A stretch of 64,000 bases of DNA from Flavobacteriaceae bacterium (GTDB lineage Bacteria; Bacteroidota; Bacteroidia; Flavobacteriales; Flavobacteriaceae): positions 1 to 64,000 of the forward strand of contig JANSXN010000005.1 of assembly GCA_024742935.1 (NCBI GenBank). Direction: 5' to 3'. Position 1 is the first letter of the stretch; each line of letters starts with the position of its first letter. Shown one piece after another: positions 44,071-52,073 of the stretch. A program made the position numbers and the translations under genes. The notes beneath the pieces are model-generated. The model was not told the DNA's origin. It was given only the letters and a program-made list of their open reading frames with translations, and did no database searches.

Positions 44071-45203
44071 TTATTCCAAACTTCAAAATATTTTTTTGAT
44101 ATGTTAATATAGTTGTGCTCTCTTTCAATGAAGTTTTTTGCATTTTCACTAATTTGACAGATTTCTGAAGGATTCTCTATCAACCAACTCAATTTTTCAA
44201 CAATAGCATCGACATCGGGAAGGGCGTTGATGCACACTTCATCCTCTTGTAAATCGTAGTGCTCGAGAAACTCTTTTTCTGCACCTGTTAAGACAACTTT
44301 GCCTCTGGCCATAGCTTCTAATGCATTGTAACCTTGGTCATAAGCATACACTTGGTCTAAAAGGATGTGAGCGTTTTCATAATGTTTGAGATATTCTTGA
44401 TAGGGTATATCTTCAGTAATAATAATTTCTATTTTTTCAGGATATATTTTTTGAATTTTAATGAGCGCTTTCTCAAAAAAATCATTCCCTTTTTTGTAAA
44501 AGTTTCCACGGTTGATTCCGTGAAAAATTACAATTTTATCTTTAACAAGGTTATTTAAATAAAGTAATTTATCTGTATTTACAGGATTTGGTAGAAGGCC
44601 CAAATATTTTGTATGCCCTTTAAGCGGAATGTGATAATCCAAATCTGAAGCTATCACACCTTCTATATTTTTATAAACAAAATCATGGAGATCTTTGAAT
44701 TCCGGCTTTAAATATTTTAAAAAGTGAGCAAAGGATTTTTCTGGAACTTTTCCTTCAAAAAAGGGTGTGAGTATAGAGTATTGAAATTTTTTATCAAAAG
44801 CATATTTTACACTTATATGGTCTGTTCCGCAAGAAAGCAGAAAGAGCTTTTTATTATTTTCTTTTAAAAATGTGATGATTTGTTTTTCATAGTGCGGTTC
44901 AATTCCCAGCGGGCTTTCATTGATAAACTGAACAACATCAAAGCCTTTTAGCTCTTCAGAAAAGCTAAAAAATTGGTTTTTAAGGTTAACAGATGTCAAA
45001 TCAATTTTTAAAAGTCTGTAAATGAGTACTTTTATTTTTTTTTGTAGTCCTTTTTGATACTTTCGCTTTAGCAGTATATCTGCAGGAAAATTTTTGAAGT
45101 AATCTCCTGTACCCACAAGTGTGACTTCGTGTCCCAAAGTAATCAACCCTTCCTTTAAAGAGTTGTGTAATCTGCTGTATTCACCCACCAATAAAATCTT
45201 CAT
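44064..45203 (-). CDS. Glycosyltransferase (GT-B fold, GT1/GT4-like)
   Basis: The protein of about 379 residues starts MKILLVGEYSRLHNSLKEGLITLGH, the N-terminal Rossmann strand of GT-B glycosyltransferases. The C-terminal donor domain has IPYQEYLKHYENAHILLDQ and YDQGYNALEAMARGKVV, including the conserved acidic residue in ALEAMA. An ATG 21 bases upstream (45224) is less likely by family alignment. It is the first gene of a two-gene minus-strand unit with the sulfotransferase, and divergent from the GT4 gene at 45268. Confidence 0.85.
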   Translation of the reverse strand: MKILLVGEYSRLHNSLKEGLITLGHEVTLVGTGDYFKNFPADILLKRKYQKGLQKKIKVLIYRLLKIDLTSVNLKNQFFSFSEELKGFDVVQFINESPLGIEPHYEKQIITFLKENNKKLFLLSCGTDHISVKYAFDKKFQYSILTPFFEGKVPEKSFAHFLKYLKPEFKDLHDFVYKNIEGVIASDLDYHIPLKGHTKYLGLLPNPVNTDKLLYLNNLVKDKIVIFHGINRGNFYKKGNDFFEKALIKIQKIYPEKIEIIITEDIPYQEYLKHYENAHILLDQVYAYDQGYNALEAMARGKVVLTGAEKEFLEHYDLQEDEVCINALPDVDAIVEKLSWLIENPSEICQISENAKNFIEREHNYINISKKYFEVWNKC

Positions 45204-45267
45204 AAATAACTTATATTTACGCAATGATTATTTCACCAAAAATACTATAAAAATTGAGCATTAACCT

Positions 45268-46350
45268 ATGAAGGTAGCTATAGTTGCAATTTCATTGTCA
45301 AAAGGAGGCGCAGAACGGTCAACGGCTTTGTTATCAAAAATGCTTGTTTCAAAAGGAATAGACGTGCATTTGATAACTTTGACAGATGCAGTTGATTATG
45401 ATTTTTCTGGAAAGCTATTCAATCTGGGACGATTTAAAACAGACAGTGATACAGGTTTAGATAAATTTAAACACCTAAAGCGATTAAAAAATTACATTAA
45501 AGAAAATAATTTTGATTTTATTATTGACAATAGAACCAGAGGGTCAGCTTTTAAGGAATTTCTTTATTTAAATTATATCTACAGTAAACAAGAGGTAATT
45601 TATGTTGTGAGGAGTTTTCATTTAGCCAATTATTTTCCAAAAAATAAATGGATTGCATCTCAAATGATAGAAAGAGCTGCTAAAGTAGTGGGTGTTTCCA
45701 AAGCAATTTCTGAAGAAGTAAACCAAAAGTTCAACACCCAAAAAGCTGAGACGATATACAACCCGTTACCTGAATTTGATGACATTGAAATTAAAAAACC
45801 AGACAAACCTTTTATTTTATTTTTAGGAAGAATTGAAGAAGATGTCAAAAATTTCACTTTACTTTTAAAAGGATATCAATTATCAAAACTCTCAGAAAAT
45901 GGAGTACAACTAAAACTTTATGGAGATGGTAAAGACAAAAAAGCACTACTTAAGATGATCGAAGATATGGATTTAACAGCACAAGTTTCAGTTCATCCAT
46001 TTACACCTAACATCTATGGGGTTTTAAAAAATGGGTTATTTTTGACGCTTACGAGCCGCTATGAAGGATTTCCTAGAGTGTTGCTTGAGGCTTTGTCTGT
46101 AGGTACACCGGTTCTTTCAGTAGATTGTAAAAGTGGACCCGATGAAATTATTATTAATGAGCACAATGGTTTGCTTATAGAAAATTTTAATGAACAAGCA
46201 CTCGCAGATGCGATGAATCGTTTTATATTTGATACAACACTTTATCAAAATTGTAAAGCAAATGCGGTATCCAGTGTACAACATTTAAAACAAGAAAACA
46301 TAGCACAACAGTGGTTAAACTTAATGAGAAATGCAAAACCAAAGAATTGA
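45268..46350 (+). CDS. Glycosyltransferase family 4
   Basis: The 360-residue GT-B enzyme has the N-terminal VAIVAISLSKGGAERSTALLSK motif, typical of GT4. LFLGRIEEDVKNFTLLLKGY follows, and then the conserved E-X7-E nucleotide-sugar motif in SRYEGFPRVLLEALSVGTPVLS with KSGPDEII. It would add a sugar to the growing surface glycan. Its end overlaps the FdtA-type gene by 20 bases. Confidence 0.92.
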   Translation: MKVAIVAISLSKGGAERSTALLSKMLVSKGIDVHLITLTDAVDYDFSGKLFNLGRFKTDSDTGLDKFKHLKRLKNYIKENNFDFIIDNRTRGSAFKEFLYLNYIYSKQEVIYVVRSFHLANYFPKNKWIASQMIERAAKVVGVSKAISEEVNQKFNTQKAETIYNPLPEFDDIEIKKPDKPFILFLGRIEEDVKNFTLLLKGYQLSKLSENGVQLKLYGDGKDKKALLKMIEDMDLTAQVSVHPFTPNIYGVLKNGLFLTLTSRYEGFPRVLLEALSVGTPVLSVDCKSGPDEIIINEHNGLLIENFNEQALADAMNRFIFDTTLYQNCKANAVSSVQHLKQENIAQQWLNLMRNAKPKN

Positions 46351-46750
46351 TTCTATTGAACTCTTAGAAATTTCAAAAATTTCTGACCCAGACGGTCGTG
46401 GGAATCTGTCAGTGATTGAAAAAGGAACCTTGCCTTATGAGGTTAAACGGGTTTATTATTTATATGATGTGCCCAGTGATGCCACGCGTGGCGGTCACGC
46501 TCATCTTGAATTGCAACAGTGTTTAATTGCCCTTAGCGGAAGTTTTGATGTACTTCTTGATGACGGCAAAAATCGCACAAAAGTACATTTAAACAAACCC
46601 AATAGAGGTTTGATTATTCCCAGTGGAATATGGCGGGAATTGGAAAATTTTTCTTCCGGAGCCGTGTGTCTTGCCCTTGTTTCTGATGTCTATAAAGAAG
46701 AAGACTACATAAGGGATTACAAAGACTTTGTTTTTTATAAAACTAAGTAA
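46331..46750 (+). CDS. FdtA/QdtA-type dTDP-sugar 3,4-ketoisomerase (WxcM-like cupin)
   Basis: The 139-residue cupin has GRGNLSVIEKGTLPYEVKRVYYLYDVP, then RGGHAHLELQQCLIALSGSFDV, with the cupin histidines in GHAH. DGKNRTKVHLNKPNRGLIIPSGIWRELENF follows. Relatives convert dTDP-4-keto-6-deoxyglucose to the 3-keto isomer, which FdtB-like aminotransferases then aminate. The partner aminotransferase is about 5 kb upstream at 40458. Overlap of 20 bases with the GT4 gene suggests co-expression. Epimer specificity cannot be read from the sequence. Confidence 0.87.
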   Translation: MQNQRIDSIELLEISKISDPDGRGNLSVIEKGTLPYEVKRVYYLYDVPSDATRGGHAHLELQQCLIALSGSFDVLLDDGKNRTKVHLNKPNRGLIIPSGIWRELENFSSGAVCLALVSDVYKEEDYIRDYKDFVFYKTK

Positions 46751-46785
46751 TTTACGGCTATAAACGAAAAAAATCTATTTTCATA

Positions 46786-47715
46786 TTACTTAAACGCACT
46801 CAACCGAATCCCAAACCGTTCAAAAAAGTTTTTCAAACTGTATAAAAATCGGGTGCTTTTTGGCGAAAGCCGAAGTAAAAGGCGTTGTTTTTTATTGAGA
46901 TTCTTTAAATTTATTTTTTCAAAATTGCGCTTAAAACCATCTCTGTCGTTAATTAACTTAGCATAAATGGCAAGTGAAAACCGATTTAGATCCAGAAACT
47001 TTTTTAAAGGAGGGTTATCAGCTTCCAAATGACTATAATTAGAAAAATCTGCTTTATCATCCAAAGAATTTGCTGATCGAAACAGGCTGTCTTCAATGAT
47101 ATAATAACTTGAACAAATACGATTACTAAATACTACTTTATAGTTTAATCCGATGCGAATGTACAAATCGGTATCCTGCTCAATCTTTATGGAATGGTCA
47201 TAATAACCAACCTTATCAAATACTTCTTTTTTTAACACGGTACTCGAACTGTGAAGAATAGATGCTTGACTACTTGCTTTAAAATAATTTAAAATACCCT
47301 CTTTTTCAAAGTTTTTTGGTAGCGAGTATGGTTTAGGGAAGGATTTATTGTTTTTTATGATTTCCTGTGCTGTAGCAAAAACAGATTCATCTGGGTATTT
47401 TTCAATCAAACGATTTTGTTCTTCCAAATAATGCGGAAACCAAAAATCATCAGCATCAAGCAAAGCAATATAAGGGGCAGATGCTTTTTTAATTGCAGCA
47501 TTTCTACCTGCTGCTGCGCCCTGGTTTTCCTGATAGAAATAGTGAATTTTTTTATCTTCAAATGTTTTGATGATTGCTTCACTGCCATCAGTTGAGCCGT
47601 CGTTGACTATAATGATTTCAAAGTCTGTTAAGGTTTGATTCAACACAGACTCTAAGGTTTTGCCTATGTGTTGCTCTTTATTGTAAACGGCTATGACGAC
47701 TGAGAATTTGGGCAT
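46786..47715 (-). CDS. Glycosyltransferase family 2
   Basis: The 309-residue GT-A enzyme starts KFSVVIAVYNKEQHIGKTLESVLNQTL, with IIIVNDGSTDGS next and the metal-binding DXD in ALLDADDFWFPHY near residue 85. HSSSTVLKKEVFDKVGYYDHSIKIEQDTDLYIR carries the catalytic acidic residues. It would elongate the glycan. It lies 21 bases after the neighbouring GT2 gene on the same strand. Confidence 0.93.
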   Translation of the reverse strand: MPKFSVVIAVYNKEQHIGKTLESVLNQTLTDFEIIIVNDGSTDGSEAIIKTFEDKKIHYFYQENQGAAAGRNAAIKKASAPYIALLDADDFWFPHYLEEQNRLIEKYPDESVFATAQEIIKNNKSFPKPYSLPKNFEKEGILNYFKASSQASILHSSSTVLKKEVFDKVGYYDHSIKIEQDTDLYIRIGLNYKVVFSNRICSSYYIIEDSLFRSANSLDDKADFSNYSHLEADNPPLKKFLDLNRFSLAIYAKLINDRDGFKRNFEKINLKNLNKKQRLLLRLSPKSTRFLYSLKNFFERFGIRLSAFK

Positions 47716-47727
47716 TTTCTATTTAAA

Positions 47728-47758
47728 GTTCAAGGTTTAAGGTTCAAGGTTTAAGGTT
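47728..47758. repeat. Tandem 14-bp repeat at the end of a glycosyltransferase gene
   Basis: GTTCAAGGTTTAAG occurs twice in tandem (47728-47741, 47742-47755), followed by GTT. The repeat overlaps the last six codons and stop (TAA, minus strand, 47737-47739) of the upstream glycosyltransferase, so it supplies that protein's C terminus (NLEP). Confidence 0.75.
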
Positions 47759-48624
47759 GCGAAATAATACAATCGATACAAATCAAATAAAAACAAGGAT
47801 GGACTGCTGCTTTTCAGGTTCTTCAGTATGGATTTTTCAAATGTTTTTATGGTTTTTATAAAGAGATTCAGTGCTCCATTTTTTTTTAAAGTTTGATAAG
47901 CTTTTTGAATGGGTCTGTAATCATCAGGGATCTTGTTTTCTTTTTCAAATTGGTATAAAGACTTCAATCCTTTTTCGGTTTTCCTGATAAAGCTTTCGCT
48001 GCTTTCCAATCCAAGATGAACTATTGGGTTGTTAATGTGCAAAACTGCTACTTGCATTTTCTCTAGGTTTTGAGCAAAAAGTACATCCACGCCATACACA
48101 TTCTCGTGAAAATCATTAGCTTTTAAAAATACACTTTTTTTAATCAAAAAACACTGAGATATAATGGAAAGATAAGGCATTTTTTCACGTTCTGAAACCG
48201 GTTTTGCCTCTCGTGCTTTCCCATATTTCCAACGCAATATCTTATCGCTTTCAGGTTTTTTATTTTCGTAAGAAATACCGCCAAAAACGACATCGGCTGT
48301 TTGGTTTTCAACTTTAAACTTTTTGATAAAATCTTCATTTCCGGGTAGCACGTCGGCATCCATAAAGAGTAAGTAGTCAAACTGAGCTCGTTCAGCAAGT
48401 GCCTGCCTGGTTGCGGTTCTGCCTTTGTTTACTGTATTTTGTAAATAATAACAGTTTGCTGATTTTTCAATGGATTTATTAGCTTCTGTAATTTCTGAAT
48501 TTGGGGAGCAATCATCAAGAATTAGAACTTCAAAAGGAAAGGATACATTTTTTAATTGGTTAGAAAGGCTTTCTACGAGACCTGTAATGTTGTAGTTGTA
48601 TGTGGGTATCAGGATGGAAAGCAT
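47737..48624 (-). CDS. Glycosyltransferase family 2
   Basis: The 295-residue GT-A enzyme starts MLSILIPTYNYNITGLVESLSNQL, has VLILDDCSPNSE, and the DXD in LLFMDADVLPGNED. LFIKTIKTFEKS and LFLFDLYRLYYFATL close the protein with a partly hydrophobic tail. Its last codons and TAA derive from a tandem intergenic-type repeat. It lies 9 bases after ftsE and 21 bases before the second GT2 gene, so the three may be one transcript. Confidence 0.91.
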   Translation of the reverse strand: MLSILIPTYNYNITGLVESLSNQLKNVSFPFEVLILDDCSPNSEITEANKSIEKSANCYYLQNTVNKGRTATRQALAERAQFDYLLFMDADVLPGNEDFIKKFKVENQTADVVFGGISYENKKPESDKILRWKYGKAREAKPVSEREKMPYLSIISQCFLIKKSVFLKANDFHENVYGVDVLFAQNLEKMQVAVLHINNPIVHLGLESSESFIRKTEKGLKSLYQFEKENKIPDDYRPIQKAYQTLKKNGALNLFIKTIKTFEKSILKNLKSSSPSLFLFDLYRLYYFATLNLEP

Positions 48625-48633
48625 TTTAATGGA

Positions 48634-49317
48634 TTAAACCGTCTTTTGCACGACCTCAAATATCTGGTTTTCATCACATTTTAATGTTTTTGAAGGATAT
48701 TTCAGTAAGAGTGCATAATCGTGTGTGGCCATCAGGATGGTATTACCGTTTTTGTTGATTTCCTGCAGAACCTCCATTACCTCAACAGACGTTTGGGGAT
48801 CGAGGTTACCCGTGGGTTCGTCAGCGAGGATGAGTTCAGGGTCGTTTAAAAGTGCGCGCGCAATTGCCACACGTTGCTGCTCACCACCTGAAAGCTGATA
48901 AGGAAACTTAAAGCCTTTGGTTTTCATAGCAACTTTATTCAAAACTTCTTCCACTTTACTGTCCATCGCTTTCTTATCTGTCCAGCCTGTAGCTTTAAGC
49001 ACAAACAATAAATTCTCATTGACCGTTCTATCATTGAGCAGTTTAAAATCTTGAAACACCACGCCCAGTTTTCTGCGTAAAAAAGGAATGTCATTTTCCT
49101 TTAGTGTTTTTAAGTTAAAATCTACAATTTCTCCTTCACCTTCCATTAATGGTATATCACCATAAAGCGTTTTCATAAAACTACTTTTACCGGTGCCGGT
49201 TTTACCAATGAGATAAACAAACTCTCCTTTTTCTACAGATACATTTACCTCAGAAAGTATTAAAGACTCCCGCTGAAAAATAGAGGCATTTTTTAAATAT
49301 AAAACAGGTTTTGACAT
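48634..49317 (-). CDS. ftsE: Cell-division ABC ATPase FtsE
   Basis: The 227-residue ATPase has a Walker A ([17 protein letters not shown]), Q-loop ([14 protein letters not shown]), signature ([15 protein letters not shown]), Walker B ([13 protein letters not shown]) and switch His (MATHDY). Its length, the [13 protein letters not shown] context and PLMEGEGEI fit FtsE, the ATPase of the FtsEX complex that activates peptidoglycan hydrolysis at the septum. Its permease partner FtsX is not adjacent, so a LolD-type identity cannot be fully excluded. Confidence 0.82.
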   Translation of the reverse strand: MSKPVLYLKNASIFQRESLILSEVNVSVEKGEFVYLIGKTGTGKSSFMKTLYGDIPLMEGEGEIVDFNLKTLKENDIPFLRRKLGVVFQDFKLLNDRTVNENLLFVLKATGWTDKKAMDSKVEEVLNKVAMKTKGFKFPYQLSGGEQQRVAIARALLNDPELILADEPTGNLDPQTSVEVMEVLQEINKNGNTILMATHDYALLLKYPSKTLKCDENQIFEVVQKTV

Positions 49318-49410
49318 AGTGATGAGTAGCTTTACAGCGAAATTACAAGATATTTTCTTTATGAGAACGAAAAAGATTGGAAAATCATATTTTGAAGTAT
49401 TAAGATAATA

Positions 49411-49437
49411 GTATTAAGACCTAAGACTTGAAGTATT
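49411..49437. repeat. GTATTAAGAC/CTTGAAGTATT-type repeat
   Basis: GTATTAAGACCTAAGACTTG, then AAGTATT, uses the same TAAGAC words as the repeat at 16203-16290. It lies between ftsE and the subtilase gene (gap 49318-49496), which shows no coding potential. Confidence 0.4.
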
Positions 49438-49496
49438 TATTGATTCAAATTTGAAACTTTAAACTCAAAAGCTTATAAACCCTAAAACCATTACTC

Positions 49497-51434
49497 TCAA
49501 TCCCTGTTAATACGCATTTTTCTTTGTGTTCTGTAAAGGTTAGTTCTAACGGTGATTGTGATTGTTTCATTTACAATTTCCTGTAAAGGAATTTCTGCTA
49601 TTTCTGTTTTCTTAAATGTCTTTTTGAAAATTTCTTTATCGGTTTCAATAGTTACAATATAATCTGAGTCAATAACTCCCTCAATTGGCGTCACCTTTAT
49701 TCCTTTAATGGAATTATCTGCTTTGATTTCATATGGGGCATCATATTTTGGTGAATTAGAAATAGAATCGCGTTCTATTTTTGGGCGTTTTTTTGGAGGC
49801 TTTGGAAAGCATTCTTCTGTGGGAAGAGTGGAGTCTATACTCAATTTTACAAATCCATTTGCATCGGGCTTTAAAGTGGTTCCCGGTTTTAAAAGTATAC
49901 GTTTGCGGGCTTTAAAGTCAACGGTTGTCGAGTCTCTAAAAGTTTGGTTTGAGATGTTAATTTGATAAGGTGATGAGAATAATTTAAAATCAAAACGGTA
50001 AAAGTCTCTACCTGATACATCAACGATTCCTTTGTTTAGTTGCATCTCATGTGCCATTTTTACGGCTCTATATGCATCAACTCTACCGGCACCCAATTGC
50101 ATTTTAAAGGGCTCGTTACCAGGAAGGTTTTCAATATCTGCCGAACTCAGCTTAAGAATGCTCTCGACCTCTGCACTTGCCAAACAATAATTTGCAGACC
50201 AAATGAGTCCAATAACGCCTGTTACAAACGCCGCTGAAGCTGAGGTCATACCCACAAACAGTTCATCCTCATAACCACACTCGGGTCTTCCCATATTAAA
50301 AGTTTCAGCAGGTGCAGAAATATCTACAGCCAGATTGTGTTGAGCACCAAATTGAGCATTGAGGGGCGTAACTTCATCAAAATAACCATCCCTTTTCATT
50401 TTTAACCGTCTAACGTGTGTGTCTTTGAGTTTATTTGCGATTCTTCCATATTTTTCATCATTGATAATACAATCCTCATAATGACCACAATCCCCAAAAA
50501 CCTTAGTCACAGAAATCACCCGTTTGTAAGAAGCCGGGTAGGCATAATTGGAGGCATAATCTCTTAAGTATTGGTTGCATTTTTTTGAATTTCCGGCGCT
50601 GGAAACAATGATAATTCCCTCATCATACCATTCATTGATGCGCTCTTGCACATTTTGATGATAAGCACCAAACCCACAAAGGGCCCAACTTGTATTGATT
50701 ACTTTTGCTCCAGCATCAACAAGTTCTTGGATATATTCAAAACGACCATACCCTGTTGCAATGAGATCACAATCTGAACAAATGCCGGGAATTCCATAGC
50801 CATTGTCTGCTCTTGCTCCAATAATAGAGGCAATACCGGTACCGTGATAACAAACTGTTCCACCTGTTTTTTTGTAGTATTTCAAATAATTACTCACTCT
50901 TCCGGCCAAGTCGATATTGGTTGAGTCTATCCTGCCATCTGAAATGCCAATCACCACTTTTTTATCACCTCTTGTTATACCCCAGGCTCCGGGAGCATTA
51001 ATTAAGTCAAGCCCGGTCATTGGATATGGGACTCCCAAATTTTCTACCGGACTGGTGGTGCCATAATCATTTGGGTAAAACGCATTTGGAGTTGGAAAAT
51101 ATTGACCAATTTGAGTGTATTTATTGGGTTGTTGATTTTGAAGTTGCCCCAAAAGGACATCACTGTTTGTAGTAACTCGGTAAACATTTTTGAGATTTTC
51201 CTTTTGAGTATTTGGAAAAGCAGGTTGAAATGAATAAATGTTATGCCTTGCAAAAATTTGAGTTTCCTTCTTACTACTTGGGTTTTCAATTTTCAGCGTG
51301 CCGTTAGTTTGTGTTGTGATTTTTAAAGACTCCGGATTTGAAATTGTAACGTGGTAATGATACAACTCATTTTGATTTTGTCCGTATACAACAAAACCAA
51401 AAAATAGAAAAAGGATAAGAGAGCATTTATTCAT
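49497..51434 (-). CDS. Secreted subtilisin-like serine protease (S8)
   Basis: The product from the ATG at 51434 is about 645 residues with a signal peptide (MNKCSLILFLFFGFVVYG). The S8 domain has the catalytic Asp in VVIGISDGRID, His in CYHGTGIASIIGARADNG, the oxyanion Asn in IIVSSAGNSK, and Ser in GMTSASAAFVTGV, which differs from the usual GTSMAAP. About 150 C-terminal residues follow, perhaps an immunoglobulin-like or processing domain. It overlaps the tail-fibre-like gene by 8 bases, so the two are coupled. The target protein is unknown. Confidence 0.88.
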   Translation of the reverse strand: MNKCSLILFLFFGFVVYGQNQNELYHYHVTISNPESLKITTQTNGTLKIENPSSKKETQIFARHNIYSFQPAFPNTQKENLKNVYRVTTNSDVLLGQLQNQQPNKYTQIGQYFPTPNAFYPNDYGTTSPVENLGVPYPMTGLDLINAPGAWGITRGDKKVVIGISDGRIDSTNIDLAGRVSNYLKYYKKTGGTVCYHGTGIASIIGARADNGYGIPGICSDCDLIATGYGRFEYIQELVDAGAKVINTSWALCGFGAYHQNVQERINEWYDEGIIIVSSAGNSKKCNQYLRDYASNYAYPASYKRVISVTKVFGDCGHYEDCIINDEKYGRIANKLKDTHVRRLKMKRDGYFDEVTPLNAQFGAQHNLAVDISAPAETFNMGRPECGYEDELFVGMTSASAAFVTGVIGLIWSANYCLASAEVESILKLSSADIENLPGNEPFKMQLGAGRVDAYRAVKMAHEMQLNKGIVDVSGRDFYRFDFKLFSSPYQINISNQTFRDSTTVDFKARKRILLKPGTTLKPDANGFVKLSIDSTLPTEECFPKPPKKRPKIERDSISNSPKYDAPYEIKADNSIKGIKVTPIEGVIDSDYIVTIETDKEIFKKTFKKTEIAEIPLQEIVNETITITVRTNLYRTQRKMRINRD

Positions 51435-51903
51435 GTTCCAGAGTTTCAATCCTTTTTGATAATGTGTCAATTTGTTTTTGTTGTGCAATAGTATGAAGAG
51501 TCAATTCCTCAATTTTTTCAAGAAGTAAAAGATTCATTTCTTTAAGAGAGAGACCGTTTTGGTCAATTTCTTTAGCTGATGGTATTTTTGGTAAATGAAG
51601 GTGTTCTTCAATGAATTGCTCGATTTCGCTCAGCGAAAGAAATTCATACGCCGGATTCAAAATTGAGGTTCCTGTAAAGAATTTTTCAAAAACATAATCG
51701 GGTGCTACAGCTCCCTCAAGGTCAATCACTACTTCCTGAGTGTGAATAGTTCCTTTTACAGTAAGCATGGCATCAGGAGTTTTTGTGTTGATGCCTATAA
51801 AACCGTTTTGGGCTTCTGTAATATTTTTAAAAGTGGCATTACTTTGGCTATAGCTATAAGCGATCGAACAAAATACAAAAAGGATGAGGATGGTTTTTTT
51901 CAT
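51427..51903 (-). CDS. Secreted coiled-coil protein with a tail-fibre/S74-like C-terminal segment
   Basis: The 158-residue protein has a signal peptide (ending SYSQ). A short GFIGINTKTPDAMLTVKGTIHTQEV segment of the trimeric fibre type follows. Next is a HLPKIPSAKEIDQNGLSLKEMNLLLLEKIEELTL coil, very typical of secreted Bacteroidota proteins with a C-terminal helix. A long heptad coil near residues 125-155 ends it. It probably forms a trimeric surface structure. It is upstream of, and overlaps, the subtilase gene, which may process it or be displayed with it. Confidence 0.8.
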   Translation of the reverse strand: MKKTILILFVFCSIAYSYSQSNATFKNITEAQNGFIGINTKTPDAMLTVKGTIHTQEVVIDLEGAVAPDYVFEKFFTGTSILNPAYEFLSLSEIEQFIEEHLHLPKIPSAKEIDQNGLSLKEMNLLLLEKIEELTLHTIAQQKQIDTLSKRIETLEHE

Positions 51904-52043
51904 ATAGGAGTTATTAAATGGAATGAATCTGAAAATTAGGTTTCTAAAACGAATCTACAACCGAAAGCCCAATTTACAAAAATCAAAAGCAACATTAACA
52001 AAATTCTCACGTTTAAAATGAATAAAATAATTTGAGAATCCAA

Positions 52044-52051
52044 TATCTTTG
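52044..52051 (+). promoter_or_regulatory. -7 box candidate for the TPR protein
   Basis: TATCTTTG at 52044-52051 is a perfect TAnnTTTG element, 22 bases before the ATG at 52074. The matching distal box is not clear. Confidence 0.5.
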
Positions 52052-52073
52052 GTCAACGATAAACTCACACACT

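Noticed and set aside
47728-47758. CRISPR-like tandem repeat
   Set aside because: Only two adjacent 14-mers without spacers and no cas genes.
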